Shown one piece after another: positions 11,801 to 24,790 of a stretch of 64,000 bases of DNA. Source of the DNA: Apus apus (lineage: Eukaryota; Chordata; Aves; Apodiformes; Apodidae); assembly GCF_020740795.1 (NCBI RefSeq), contig NC_067283.1, positions 45,745,659 through 45,809,658 on the forward strand, given 5' to 3'. A program made the position numbers and the translations under genes. The number at the start of each line of letters is the position of its first letter. The stretch's first letter is position 1. The notes beneath the pieces are model-generated. The model saw only the letters and a program-made list of their open reading frames with translations. It did not search any database and was not told where the DNA came from.

Positions 11801-14800
11801 TGTCTATGTTGGGAAGCAAGGGATACCTAGAAACAGAGGTAATTTCTCAGATTTCCTTTTTATGTAATTCAAATACATGACAGAATTTTTCTCCCAGGAC
11901 CCAGGAGCTCTCTCCAGAGAGAGATTCAGCTTTAGGAGGCACTGGGCTTGTGTGCTAGTGTTAGACTGGCACATTTTTTTTCTGTATATTTAGATCTCTC
12001 TCCCTCACATACTTGTTTAGTTATATTTTCTAGATACATTACAAGTGGAAATACACAGATTAATATGTGGTTTTAGCATGAACACAGTCTTGCTGTTATT
12101 TGGTGCCACACTGATTCCCATAATGAAAGTATAAAACTGTAATACAGTGTAATAATAATTGCCTATTATGTAAACGTACTGTTGTTCAATAGGGTGGTCA
12201 GTAATTAAGAGCAGCTTTGTATGTCAGGAGGTACGTGGATATTTGGGGCAAAATTGCCATACTTGGATAAATATGTTGTTACTTATTCAGGGCTTAGTTC
12301 ACCAGTGCTTTTGATGATTAATACGACTGCACCAGCAGTATTATTTGTGCAGTGAATATTACTCAAAATGACTAAGGGCTACTGAACCAGGCCCTAAAAT
12401 TACTCATTAAAGGCCTTACTTGGCTGAGTAAGTGTTATTCATTGTGACCTCTGCTTGCTGAATAAAAGTACCTCCAGGGCTGACACTATGTGATTCCAGG
12501 GATTGAACAAAAGCCCAGTGAAAACAAATACTTAAGTTGTGTATGACTAAAGATCAAAGAATCTATTTTAAAGATATCTAGATATAAGAGGAGGCATTGC
12601 ATTCTTGTTCTTCTCTGGCTTTTATGCACATAGCTTATAAATCCAAGGCCAGGGTTTCTCAGTCTGATATAGGGCCTTGACAGTTTGGAAATTAACTTCT
12701 TTCTGAGGCTAGTGTGAAAATGCCAGTTATTTTTCAAGGAATTCTACTGAATAAATGTACATTTTTTCAAGATATTTCAGGGAAAGGCCTTGGTTTAAAA
12801 AACAAAAAATCAAGTATTCTGTGGAAATGTGTAGCTATCAAATCCCAAATGTGTTCGGATTTCAAAACAAAAAAAAATCTTTTTAACCAGTAACTGATTT
12901 TCAAAAGCATATTTTTAAACAAAAACATCAGTTTCCTTTTTTACCCTCAGAAGAACGTTTTTATGAAGATCAGAAGTGTATATGAGTGTTCTACCTTGCC
13001 AAGTACTTTTGTGGGGAAAAAAATACATTTAATTCCTATTTTTTATGTGATGCGTAGTTACATTCTAATCATAGTGTTCTCTTCTGTGATTTGGAATTGA
13101 TAGCAACTTGTGGCAGACAAGGAGCTGCATTTCATGTCCTTTTTTCATCATACTTCTGGATAAATTAGTTGTTCCAAATAATTTTTTTTTGGGAAAAAAA
13201 AGTAGCTTAGCCTGTTTGTTTTGTTTCTATTCTATTATGCCAAGGGAGAAAGCAGCTTGGTATAAAAATTGGGATATTAAAGATGTTTACTGGAAATGTC
13301 TGGATGATACTCAATTAGATTTGTGGCCAGGGTAAGTCCCACAATCCGAACGTCTCCTAAGTCTCATAAAGTTTGGATTAATAACCAAGTGTAGAAGTTA
13401 AATCATCTGTATGACAGAGGAGGCCCTGGTTCTGCAGGTTGGGAAAGCTAGAGTCTAAAACCTTAGCTCTTACTTTAGCTTTCATGTTATCTCAACAGGT
13501 TACCAAAGTCAGAGCAAAACTGTAAGATCCAAATATCCTAAGAAATGCTCTGTGTTTCTTCTGCACATTTGACTTGCCCTTAGCTTTTGTAGGAAAACAT
13601 CGTATTATTGAGTGAATTTGAGGTAACTGCTGTTCCGGTGAGGTGAATTCATTGGCAACGTGAAGTTAAAGTGTATTTTTGTGCCTTGTAAGGTGAGACT
13701 TGCTAGAAGCAGTGGGACCTTCCCTTGTTGGTGTCATTCTGGGTGTTGCTAAGCAACACAAAGTGCTTAAAATGAAGATAACAGAAGGAGAGCATGGAGG
13801 AAAAAAGGAAACAAAGTATATAGAAAAAGCATAAAAGAGAGTGAATGTGCCAGCACTTTCTCAAAGAAGTTGCAAAGTAGCAACTGGGAAATAAGCAGTG
13901 ATTTAAGATGATAGAGAAAAAGAAAGCTGACGTAAGATGAATTAGGAACTTAATTCTGTACATATATTCAATCACATTTTTCAGTGATTTGCTTGAATTG
14001 CAGTGTTGGCCCCAAAGAGCAAAAGTAGTGGCAAAAGCGAGCAAGAGCCTGGGAAGAAACTGGAGGCTTAAGAAAAATTAGGAGTGGAACTACCATACCA
14101 AAAATGCAAATAGAAAATAAATAACACCTTGTATTGCTGGAAATCAAACAACAAAATGGCAAGGCACTCTCTTGTTTATGCTATTTACTCTAATTTTGCT
14201 TCATATGTTCTCTGAGGTTGTAAGGAAAACATGCTAGAAGTTGTATTTAGGGAATGGATATGGTTCTTCCATTGTGCATTGTTTTGATCCATGTAAAATA
14301 TGTGTTTCTCATTGTCCAGCAGAAGAATGTTAATCAGAACTGTATTAAAGCTTTTCACCAGAACTGAAGTAGTGCTGATGTGACTCTGTTTCCCAGGCTG
14401 GGCCCCAGCTGTTGGCAAGACTATGTATTGGGATGATGTTCATAGCATTCTGAGCTATACTGCCAATACCTTCTCAGTCCTATGTTGAATCTTCCTTTCT
14501 TGTCCCTAACTTCACTGTCTCCCAAGCTTCACTCCACTTTTTCTTCAGTCATTGAAAGTTCATCATTCTTAAGATTTGCTCCTTCTTACTCCCTCTTTCC
14601 TTCTCTCTTTCCCTGTTTATTATTTTTATCTTGACATTTTTTGTCTTCAGATTTCTCACCTGCCTTTCCCACAAGCATGTCTTATATTATCAAGCTATAA
14701 AAAGTACTCCAGGAAACTGCGCTATCAGTTTCTTCTGCTTTTCCACTCTGCTTCTCACCCGTATAGACAGTACCTCTCATGCCTTTGGTCTGTGACACCT

Positions 14801-17800
14801 ACAAGCCAAAGATGAACAGGAAGCCTTCTGTTGAGGGCAAAACCCAAGTGCAAGGTTGTCTCTCCCACCAGCCCTGTGGTCACAGGACTTCTTCCACACT
14901 TCTGCCCCAGATGCTGAATAGGGGCCTTAAGGTATTTTGTCTTCTTCCAGTAAATGAAAAGTGGACCCATTTGAAGAGCTTCTTCCCACCTTAGTTCTTC
15001 AAAGTCCTTCTACCAAATAACCCTCTACTTGTGCAGCTGCCCCAAACCCTATCTCATGAATCGCAGGAGCTCTCACATACAACCCTTCCCATGTATCCTT
15101 GACTGCAGTGTCAGGACATGTCTCACCCTGCCTTCTGCTCTAGCCAAAGGTGGGTGTCTAACACCTTGTGAAAGCTCTGCACAGCCAGAGAAGCAGCAAT
15201 CTCACTTAGGAATGGCTCAGTTAAAAGTTACACTTAGCTCAGCTATGCAGCTACAGGATCAAAGTGATTACTTTTCAATTAAACCTTGGATTCTGCAGAA
15301 ACTGAAGTCCCTGGGTGGAAAAGTTGTACAAGCAAGTACGGCATTTATGGCAGATATTTTAGGTGCTGATCTAGTAGCATTCCAGCTTCACTAGTAACTG
15401 GCTGAGCAGCCAGGACAACTCATCACAGCCCATCTTCTGTAAGATGTAAATTTATACAGCTCACGCTGGAGTCTGTGAGGGCTCAAGTCTGCTGAAAACA
15501 ATGTCTGTCCCTGTCTCTCTAGCTGTGGAGGACATAATATTTATTGTTCTTGTACTGACAGTGAAAGATTTAATGAGCTGAATCCCATATGGCATTTTGA
15601 GCATGTGAAGCACAATAAAAATGCAAAACATGACCATGATTGGATTCCTTCTCTGTTCTTTTTCATGCTTAATGGCATGATTTGAGCCTTGTGTTGTTAA
15701 ATTAAGGTATTCTGCACAATTTTGGCCACAGTCTAGCCAGGTAATAGCTATACTCTGGAAATGCTTTTCCCATTGGGAGGTGCTACTGTGAGCTGGTGTA
15801 TTAAAACCAAATCATTACTAAGTGATGAATGTTACTGGAAGAGATTCTCATTAATCCAAAAGTATGTGAAAGAACCCCCCAAGGTGTAAGAATACTTTCT
15901 AGGAGGTGAATATATATAAAAAAATGGTGTTGGAGATTTAATCATGGGGTTATTTCATTTCTTTTCTTGCATTGTGTGTTTCATCACATTTTCTCTGGGG
16001 AATGTGAGCTGTGCCTAATTATGCCAGCAATGTAGTTGCTCCTAAATGGAAACTGGAAACTATTTTCTTCAGGCAATACTTAGTATGAATTCTTGAATTT
16101 TTTTTCGTTTCCTTCAGGACACGTAAAGCAGTTAACAGTGAAGGTTCACATCATTTTCTTAACCCAGAGAAACCCACTTTTGAGGGATGATGTTTACCTT
16201 AGTGTGTCCAATGCAGCCTTGCAACACCCCAACCCTTCTCCAAGACAGGGATGTATCATGGCACCCAACCCCCATGATCTAGTTGTAGGATCATTTCGGG
16301 CTGGGACCATGATGACACAGACCTCATGCCTCTGCGCTCTACCCCAGCCATATATCAACTTTCCCTCTGTCCTGGAAGCACAATTATGATGGGAATAAAT
16401 CTACAGCAGGCCCACGCAAATGGCATTTTCTCACAAACATTGGTACAGCTGTACTGGTAGCAATTTTTGGAGGGGACCATTGCCAGCAGACCTCTTGTTC
16501 CTCTTGTCCTCCGTTGACGACAGTCTGTGCCAGCAGTGCATTTCACAGCTACAACTTCTTCATACTTCCTTGTGGGGCAGCTATGGGAAATCACATTCAC
16601 AATTTAATAAATGAATGAGATTTTTTCCCGAAATCCATTTGTAGCAGAAAAGATTTTTCACTAAGTTTTTCAGGAGTGTGTGCACTGTATGAGCCATGTA
16701 CTGATGCCTTTAATGTGTACTGAGAGTTTTGCAGGCCTTTTTAGTTTGCTATATTTATTTATTTTTTTCAGAGTTTGAGTAGGAATTATTGTCAGTACTG
16801 CCTTGGGAACACCCCTTTCCCGTGCATATAAAATGTAATTCCATAGGCTGTGCTCTAGCTACCCTGGTGGGAGAGTGGATTGCCCATGACAAAACTCATC
16901 CTGCAAAACATCACTTACTTACCTTCAGTTCTGAAATGGAGACTCATATCCTCTCCCCATGAGATGGCCATCATAAAACTTACAGGCACGAACCCATGTT
17001 AAGACTGAAGAAGACATCTCTTGCTTTACTCCTACATCTGGAATGTCTTAATTCCTGTGACAATTTTGAGTTCACTGAATCAGCTGGTGAGATTGATAAT
17101 GGTGCTGCCCAATGCTGACTGAAATGTCGTAGGTGGAATGGGTCAGAGAGATTTACTCTCCTCCCACACACGAAGTGCAGAAAGAAAACAGCATTTGTTT
17201 TCCTACATGTGCAGGGCACAGCAACGCAGGAATCAGTGGCTTTACCCATGTAAGGAAAACAAAACCCCTGAAGCAGACTCTGAATGAACCACTTCAAAAA
17301 CAAAACCAAGAGCTGTCTTCTGTGCATGTAACTCCTGCTGATTGCCATGAGAACAGGCCCAGAGTAACTGTGTGATTGGAAGATCTTTTACCATAGTGAC
17401 AGGAATAGAATAACTTGTTTTAAAATTTCCCAATTAATTTAATAAAATTATGTGTGATTCAGCTGATACCTATGCTATCTTTAGTATCTTCATGGCTATC
17501 AAATTGTCTCTATTGCTATATCTTTCTTCTGTTACGTATAAAAAGATAATGAGAAGCCTGTGATGATGAATAATGTTAAAGACATTTCTGACCAAAAACC
17601 TTCTTAAAACCAAGTTAAATCCTTTTATCAATGATACTCAGGGAGCTCATAAGCTGGAAAACATCAAAGAATTAATACAATTCTGTAATATATTAAAAAT
17701 ATCAAAATCCTCAATGTTAAGGACTACAGGTTGACTGTAGCAAGAGAAAGCATTAACAGCAAGTTCCCAAGCCTGTGCTGTCTGCTATTACTTGGCAAAT

Positions 17801-18612
17801 AATAGTTATGCTTAGCTACTTCCTAATATCTTCTGATCCCACATTCATGGTAAAACCAGTTACTGGGAACAATGCACATACAATAGTTGCAAATTGCTAC
17901 TCTGAGTTCCTCACTGATACAAGCATGCTTTATTTATCTATAACCCTGTCTCGAATATTAGGTTTTAAAAGGTCCAAAATGTTCTTTGACCATCTTAATT
18001 TTCTCACCTTTATTTCCCACAGCTGCTGTACTCTCTGTTTTTGCTCAGCGTGCTTAGAGCTGTGGTCATTTAGGAAGCAAGGTAATATGTGAGCAGTTCA
18101 GCAAAAACTTGCTACAGGGAATACTAATCCTTCCAGGCTTGGAGTTAGCACAGGAACGGAGGGTGCTGGAGGTTTCTTGCCGTGCTTGCTGTGAGGTGTG
18201 GAGCATGACTTCAGGAAAGAATCCGGTCAATGTTCTTGCAGTCATTTTCAGAAATTGAGCTTTATTAATTAGTTCAAAGCACTGAGCAGTCAGTCTGGGT
18301 AAATAATGAGGAGAGGAGGATGTATCAGCTCCTCAGTTTTTAATTTAAGCTTTGGCGGTTGTTAGAATTTGATGAACTTAAAAAATAAATGCATTGCAGG
18401 GTGTAAGTTTCTACATTACTGTAAATCCTACGTGTAAATCCTCATCCAGCAATGAGTTTATTGTTCAGACAAGTGGAATGTAGGGGTGTGATTCCGAGAA
18501 AATATAGAAATATATATGCTGAAATAACAGAGCATATTAAGAGCATTTCTGTTGGAAAGTAATGCACAGCAGCAGTTTAGCTTAAGTACCATATTCTGAC
18601 TCACCCCGCATC
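8811..18612. other. Intergenic DNA between TMEM158 and the first CR1 copy
   Basis: There is no recognisable coding exon, RNA gene or CR1 terminus in this stretch. It is AT-rich and carries short simple repeats, for example alternating TATA/TATG sequence near 11590-11640. Frames up to about 120 codons occur but are unrelated to anything I know and are not bounded by convincing signals. Confidence 0.55.
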
Positions 18613-19071
18613 ATATAATCATAGAATCATAGATTGGTTTGAGTTGGAAGGGACCCTAAAGATCATTTAGTTCCAACTCCTCTGCCATGGGCAGGGATAC
18701 CTCCCTGCTCAAAGCCCCATCCAGCCTGACCTTGAACATGTCCAGGGATGAGGTATCCACAGCTTTCCTGGGGAATCTGTTCTAGTGTCAGTAATTAATT
18801 TCTTCTTCCGAGTGTCTCATCTAAATCTCCCCTCTTTCAGCTTAAAACATTAACCCTTGTCCTGTCACTACACACCCTTGTAAAAAGTCCCTCCCCAGCT
18901 TTCTTGTCGCCCCTTCAGGTGCTGAAACACAGCTATAAGGTCTCCCCAGAGCCTTTTCTACTCCAGGCTGAACAGCCCCAACTTTCTCAGCCTGTCTTTA
19001 TAGGAGAGGTGCTCCGGCCCTCTGATCGTCTTTGTGGTCCTCCTCCAGACTCGGTCCAACAGGTCCATGGC
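18613..19071 (-). mobile_element. CR1 LINE 3' fragment
   Basis: Read on the minus strand, this ends in the CR1 terminus: the left edge shows repeated ATAGAATCAT-type octamers followed by GAGTTGGAAGGGACC, the complement of the CR1 3' end. The body continues with the diagnostic antisense segments (GTCCAACTCCTC-like, CCTTGTCCTGTCACTACA, GGCTGAACAGCCCCAAC) to about 19071. It is truncated at the 5' end, as most avian CR1 copies are, and has frameshifts, so it is inactive. Confidence 0.93.
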
Positions 19072-21606
19072 CTAAGGTCACAGGCACATGTGCATGAGCT
19101 GTGAGCACATGTCCATGGAGCAAAAACCTAGAGCAAATCTGAGAAGCTGCTTTCCTTTTGTGGCTGCTTGGTGAGAGTTATCACCTTTTCTAGTATGGCT
19201 GTTGGTGTGAGCACTGCTTCAGAAAAAGCAAAATCACCATGTACAAAGGCTGGTCTAAAGCTGGAGCTCCTCTGGCTGACTCCAATTTCAATGTGCTCAG
19301 TCATGCTTTCTTCACTTTTGCTCTTTTCCACAGCTGCCCAGGGATTGCCTCTGGTATTTAACAAATATTAATCACTAAAACAAAGTCTTCAGTTTGTTAG
19401 CTAGTGGTGTCAGCCAGAGTTTTAAAAAAGTGTTTCGATCAAGTAAGAATTTCTGCAGTTGTTTGCACCTTGAGGTGCTGTGCAAATTGAATCCAAATGT
19501 CATGGCTGAAGGGCATTTGTGTTGACATTGCCTGTTCCAGTACTCTGGGCTTCTTGCATTTTCTATGTTTCACACTTCATTCCCCAAGTTATTTTTCTCC
19601 ATCAGCAGTTTGGCTTCTAGAACCCACCACAACTCTGATGCTTTCCTCTTCTCACTGACCCATATATCAGAACATTCCCTGCACAATGGTTCTGAATGAG
19701 TATATTCCTGTCATGTATTTCATGGTGTATCCTGAATTTTCTTTTCTCTGTTGGAAAATGAAGGCAAGATAAACCAACTACCACTGTTGTTCTCGCAAAG
19801 GAATCCATTCCTGGCCAAGACCACAACTTAGTTGTGGCTGTAGCACTTCCATGAGCTTTCTTTGTGCCTGAAAGTCTGAGTGATTAGTGCCAACACGACT
19901 GATGTTTGAATTCAGCAGTGGGTTTGATTATAGTCTCTGTGCACGGATATTTGTGCTTTGTGACATTAATAACCAGAAATTGTGTCTAATAAGGTTGCGC
20001 TGATGTGTACATTATACTGAAAGTGGCATTTAAAAAACAAGCTATGCCTTGTCTTAAAGGTCAAAGTTATAATAAGATTATCTTCCTTCTGAATATTAAG
20101 AAAAGCAAAAAAGTAATATAAAAATGCATGAGATGGGTAGTGAAAGCATGTGTTTGAATAATAATAGGAGGCAGTATTAATGAAAACTGCCTTTGTGATG
20201 GACTACATGGGATCAGAATGGTGACATGATTCACACAGCATTGATCATGAGCGGGAGAGGATGCAGGCAGTGCACGACTTCATTCCAAACCTTCCAAAAT
20301 GCTGGCACAGGTACTACTTTGTACAAACTTCAGCAAAACCATTCCGAAGTGCTGGAGGCACAAGTCAGCACCTAAGCCCACGGCCCAGCAGCACACCCAG
20401 CACGTGGCCTCACCACGCTCGCTCCCAGGAAGCCCGCTCAGTTTTCAGCTCTGCTGCACCCTTCCACCTTGCCTCAGTGCAACACAAGAGGTGTGGTACC
20501 ATTGCTGCCTTGCTTTGCTGGGGCTCTGACTGGCTCACCCCTCCTCCTCTAGCTCCAAAGACTTTTGAGCAGCCAAAATGTCAGGGGTGTCCTGAGCCTA
20601 ATGTGTGGGTTCCAGGCAGTTGAGCTACAGCTCTCAGATGGTCCTTGGGGGCTGCTGGAATGCCCTGACTTTGCTTGGCCTGACTGTTATGCTCCAGATT
20701 CTTGATCCTGGTTGTTGGTTCAGTCTTCTGCTTTTTAGCTCTGGGTGCTGCTCAGGCCTCTGAACCCCTTAGCTCCAACCTGCTTCTCCATTCCTGACCC
20801 CCTCACCTGATCTTCCTTGATCTCTGGCTGCATCCTTCTCTCCTGGCTTCCTGGCCATGTCATGCCCTTGACTTGACTCTTAGAACTTCAGTAAGTTTTT
20901 CAGATGGGATGTTTGGAAGATGGAAGAACTTGTTGCTTTAGCACAGATAGCTTTTCTCAACCTCATCATGACTCATCATAGTGATTAATTTTGAATGTAA
21001 GGAATTCACAAAGTAAAAAGGAGCAAAGAGCAAGTTTAGGTAGCCACTGCAAATCAAATGAGTGATTTCTCATAAGGTAAAGTACATTGGAGAAGAATGG
21101 GACCCAATATAACCTGTACTGTCAGGGAAGACAGAGACTCAGACATACAGGTATTCAGAAGGCACATCTATATTTGTTCTACAGAGCTGGAGATTTGCTT
21201 TAACAGCAGTGTGATTTATGATGTAATCACACTGTCTAATGATGCTATCAAATACTGGCCTGTGCAATGAGCAGAAATTACTTAGTAGCAAGTTAAATAG
21301 CAGAAAGGGAATGAAAATGTGCATTCACCAGCCATTAATGCACAGTGCCGTAAAGCACCATTAACATCTAAGTACATACAGGCTAAATAGACTTATCGAA
21401 ATCAGTTTTATTACCTCAGTATGCGTGTGCTTTAGCCTGCAAACCGAAGCGTGGTGCTGGCTCTGTCCCTGCTGGGAGCAGAGCTGTGTCTTGCCATGCT
21501 CTGCTTACTGATTCCCACTCTGCACAGCTGGGCTGCCTGTGGCTGTGCCCCACGTGTGGCTGTGCTGTGCGCCATGCACCCTGCAGACCTTGCATACCTG
21601 TCTGTG
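19072..21606. other. Intergenic DNA between two CR1 copies
   Basis: I see no gene here. The part at about 20330-20900 is more GC-rich and pyrimidine-biased than its surroundings but has no recognisable product. Confidence 0.5.
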
Positions 21607-21900
21607 ATCACAGAATCACAGAGTCGTCGGCATTGGAAGGGACCTCTAGAGATCTTCTAGTCCAACCCTCCTCTAAAGCAGGATCCCCTAGAGCACATAA
21701 TACAGGACTCTGTCCAGGCAGGTTTTGAAGATCTCCACAGAAGGAGACTCCACAGCCTCTCTGGGCAGCCTGTTCCGGTGCTTTGTAACACTCACAGTAA
21801 ATATTTTTTTCCTCATGTTTAGGTGGAACTTCCTGTCTTCCAGCTTGTGCCCATTGCTCCTTGTCCTGTCACTGGGCACTACTGAAAAGAGTGCCTGGTG
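21607..21900 (-). mobile_element. CR1 LINE 3' fragment
   Basis: The left edge has the CR1 terminal signature in antisense (ATCACAGAATCACAGAG, then TTGGAAGGGACC). Minus-strand translation still shows the C-terminal end of CR1 ORF2, including [20 protein letters not shown], closely matching the better-preserved copy at 59.4 kb. The right edge fades near 21900. It is 5' truncated and non-autonomous. Confidence 0.92.
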
Positions 21901-24311
21901 ATCATCAATGTCATCCCATTTCCACGACAGCAAGAACAGTTACACCAACAAGCCAGTGTCCAGAAAGTATCACCTATTTGTATCACCTTTAAAGACCTGT
22001 GTTTTAACTAGTTATAGTGAATTAGGAAATTACAGATGTTGTGTGTTACAGTACTGTTAGTCTACCAGGGTAGATGTTAAAAGTGGCCATAAATAATTCG
22101 TTATGCAGTCTCCTAACCTCTAGAATAATCCATACCCAACTTTTATTTCCTTTACAAAATGTCCCTTCTGCTCTGGTTGACTCTGTGGCACAGCAAGAAT
22201 CAGACTCTGCATGATCAATAAATCATAAGGAATTGATTCCTTTGTAACCACTCTGGTCCTAATGCTGCAGCCCCAGTGGTTTCAGTGTAATTTCTCTGGA
22301 TTTACACTTGGGAATGAGGTCAAGACCTTTTTTTTTTTTTTTTTTTCCTCTGGCAAGTAAGACAAGGCACTTCCAAAGGTAAAATAAAGTGCCCTGGGCC
22401 ATCCCTAGCAATTGCCAAGAAGCCAGGGAACAGACTGGACCTAAACTGCCCAGGTCTGGCCTCGAAATCCAGAGGAGAAGAAGCTGGTGGTGCTCCTGCA
22501 GCCAGCTGTTATCCTTCCATTGGGGGAGCTGGCTGACAAGGAAATCTCCATCCACAGGCTGAGGGAGGACTAGTGATAGTATGAAATTGCTCCGAGGTGC
22601 CAACAAACCAAGTGACTCCCCATGGCTGAACTATAAATTAGTTTCTGCAGCCTGCCAGCTTAACTTGCTTGCTGATAGCTTATACATGTCAGCTGTAGAG
22701 CAGGGTTAATATTTACCTACCTGACTGAGATGGGTGGCATTCTGAAGATGGAAAGTGTTACAGAAGCCCTGGAGTAAGTCATCATTAAGCCTTTGCATTG
22801 GCATATTTACTCACCTGTAATAGCTTACAGAGGTGCAGAAATACAATTAAACTAGGAGATATCTATAGCTGCTTGCCTCCTGATAACACCTCATCTTCTC
22901 ATGTATTGATTTAATGCCTGTGCAGGTGGTATAACATATGTTTACTGCTTTTTACTAGTACTAGTGTGCTGACCTGATTTCTGTATACTGACCCTGCCTG
23001 TTTCTTTGTTCCTTTGGTTGGTGTTTATTTATTGCATCTGACAAAGTGTACAGAAGCTTGCCAGAGTCTCAAAGCTATGGTGGCTTAACCATGGCTCAGT
23101 GCTCAGAGTGTTTCTGTAAGTAAAGTGTGCTGTGGGATTGGACTTCCTGGGCAGTAAAAGTGTCCTTCATTACACTTCATCAAGAAATCATTAAAACTAA
23201 CCTTTAGCCCTTTTGACTTCTGTGGTTTAAAAAAGAGATGGGCACAGCACAACCATTTGTTCTGGTTGGAGAAATTTTTTCTTTCCTCATGATACACCTG
23301 CTGCAATTTGCTTTTTTCTTTAAAGACAACAATAGTGTAGCATTATGCACCTTACTACTGTTTGCCAATAGTCCTTACAAGCATTTTTCTTACAGGCACT
23401 ATTAAAGGAAAAGAAACAAGGGACAGATATGTGTGTCTGTCTGTGTCTGCATGTCACAGCAAGGAAGAATACTTTGCTGCTGGCCTGTGTGGTTAATACT
23501 GGAGTAAAGAATTACATAGAAAAGAAAAGGAGTGTCTGTGGCACAGCGTTCAGTATGGTGAAGGGAAGGTATTGAGCGATGCAGTCCTTCAATTTATTAT
23601 CCTCTGACCACCTATACTTTTGCTTCAATCATACCAAATCTGGTCAGCACACTCCTAATTCTCCACATATTCAAAACCATGATGCAGCACAGACACCTGT
23701 GCCACGCCATCAGCTTGGACTGCAGGAGAAAACCTGTCTTTCACCAAGGTGATGCTCCCTCTTCCTTTCTTCCTTTTGTCTTTTCCTCCTGAAAAGATGC
23801 GTAGGAAGCACGACCCAGATCAAATTCCCAGCAGACGACAGCAGGAATCAGGGATGTTTATATTCTGCATAAACATCAAGTCTCTCTAACATGGCCATTA
23901 GCACTCACAGTGGTGTGCTACAACTGCTAAATACAGGCTTGCAGTCACAGCACTAATTGGGTGTAGCAGTTCAGCCTGCTCCTGGCTCTGCTCTTTATTT
24001 TAGCAAACTAGGATGAGCAGGATTAGCAGCCCCTGGCACCTAGTCCTGCATAAAATGGAGGATTCACAGACTTCAATGTTTAGGGCTGTGAGGGCAAGAA
24101 CCAGTTTGGGTGCAAGAAGCAGGTTCGTGTCACTTTGGATGAGAAGCACGAGGTGTTGTGAAAGAACTGTTTTAGATGCCTATTTTAGGGTGGGATGATC
24201 TGCTCTCTGTAAGTGACTGTTTCTTTCCACTCTTACGTATGAAGCCTGGATGGGGTATTTACACAGACAAATCCTAAATTTTGCCATTAACTGTGTAATT
24301 TAACACATTAT
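21901..24311. other. Intergenic DNA
   Basis: No gene was recognised. A 19-base T run lies at 22328-22346. The reading frames present are short and unremarkable. Confidence 0.5.
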
Positions 24312-24500
24312 TCCTTGTCCTTCTCACACCCTGCCTCCCTCAAAGAAGTAGTCCCTTCCTGCTTATAGCTACCCTTCAAGTATACAAAGACCCTTGCTAT
24401 GTCAGTCCTTCATGCTCTGTTCTTTGGCTAAGCAACCTTCCATTTCTCCTTGCAGGACTTCTTTTCTAGATGTTCAAATTTGTGTAATCAAGGCTCTCTT
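24312..24500 (-). mobile_element. Possible diverged CR1 fragment, antisense
   Basis: The order of short matches resembles antisense CR1: a CCTTGTCC-like start, a GTCCCTTCC-like block, CCCTTCAAGTA, and a GGCTAAGCAACC segment where CR1 has GGCTGAACAACCCC. Divergence is high. If correct, it lies back to back with the plus-strand copy beginning near 24536. Confidence 0.35.
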
Positions 24501-24535
24501 GAGCAAGCTGACCTTCCCAAGGCAGTCCATCCTTG

Positions 24536-24790
24536 AGTGTAAGTGGACCTGTTGGATTGTGTCCAGAGGAGGCCAAAGAAAATAATCAGAGGGTGGTGGA
24601 TCACTGGAACAGGCTGCCTAGAGATGGTGGAGACCCCATCCCAGGAGACACTCAACGTCAAGCTTGATGGGGCTCTGAGCAACCTGTTCTAGTTGGAGAT
24701 GTCTCTGTTTATTGAAGGGGGGTTGGACTGGATGACGTTTAGAAGTCTGTCCCTTCCAATCCAAGACATTCTGTGATTCTGTGACTCTAT
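24536..24790 (+). mobile_element. CR1 LINE 3' fragment with internal deletion
   Basis: The CR1 3' region is in sense orientation: CACTGGAACAGGCTGCC, then GTTGGACTGGATGA and TCCCTTCCAATCC, ending in a TTCTGTGATTCTGTGA tail. Compared with the fuller copy at 58.8-59.7 kb, the part between the GTCCAGAGGAGG block and the GATCACTGGAACAGG block is missing several hundred bases. That suggests an internal deletion. Confidence 0.9.

Noticed and set aside
15029..15394. A 121-codon plus-strand frame in intergenic DNA
   Set aside because: The translation resembles no protein and has no consistent splice or promoter context. Its length is within chance expectation for the region scanned.
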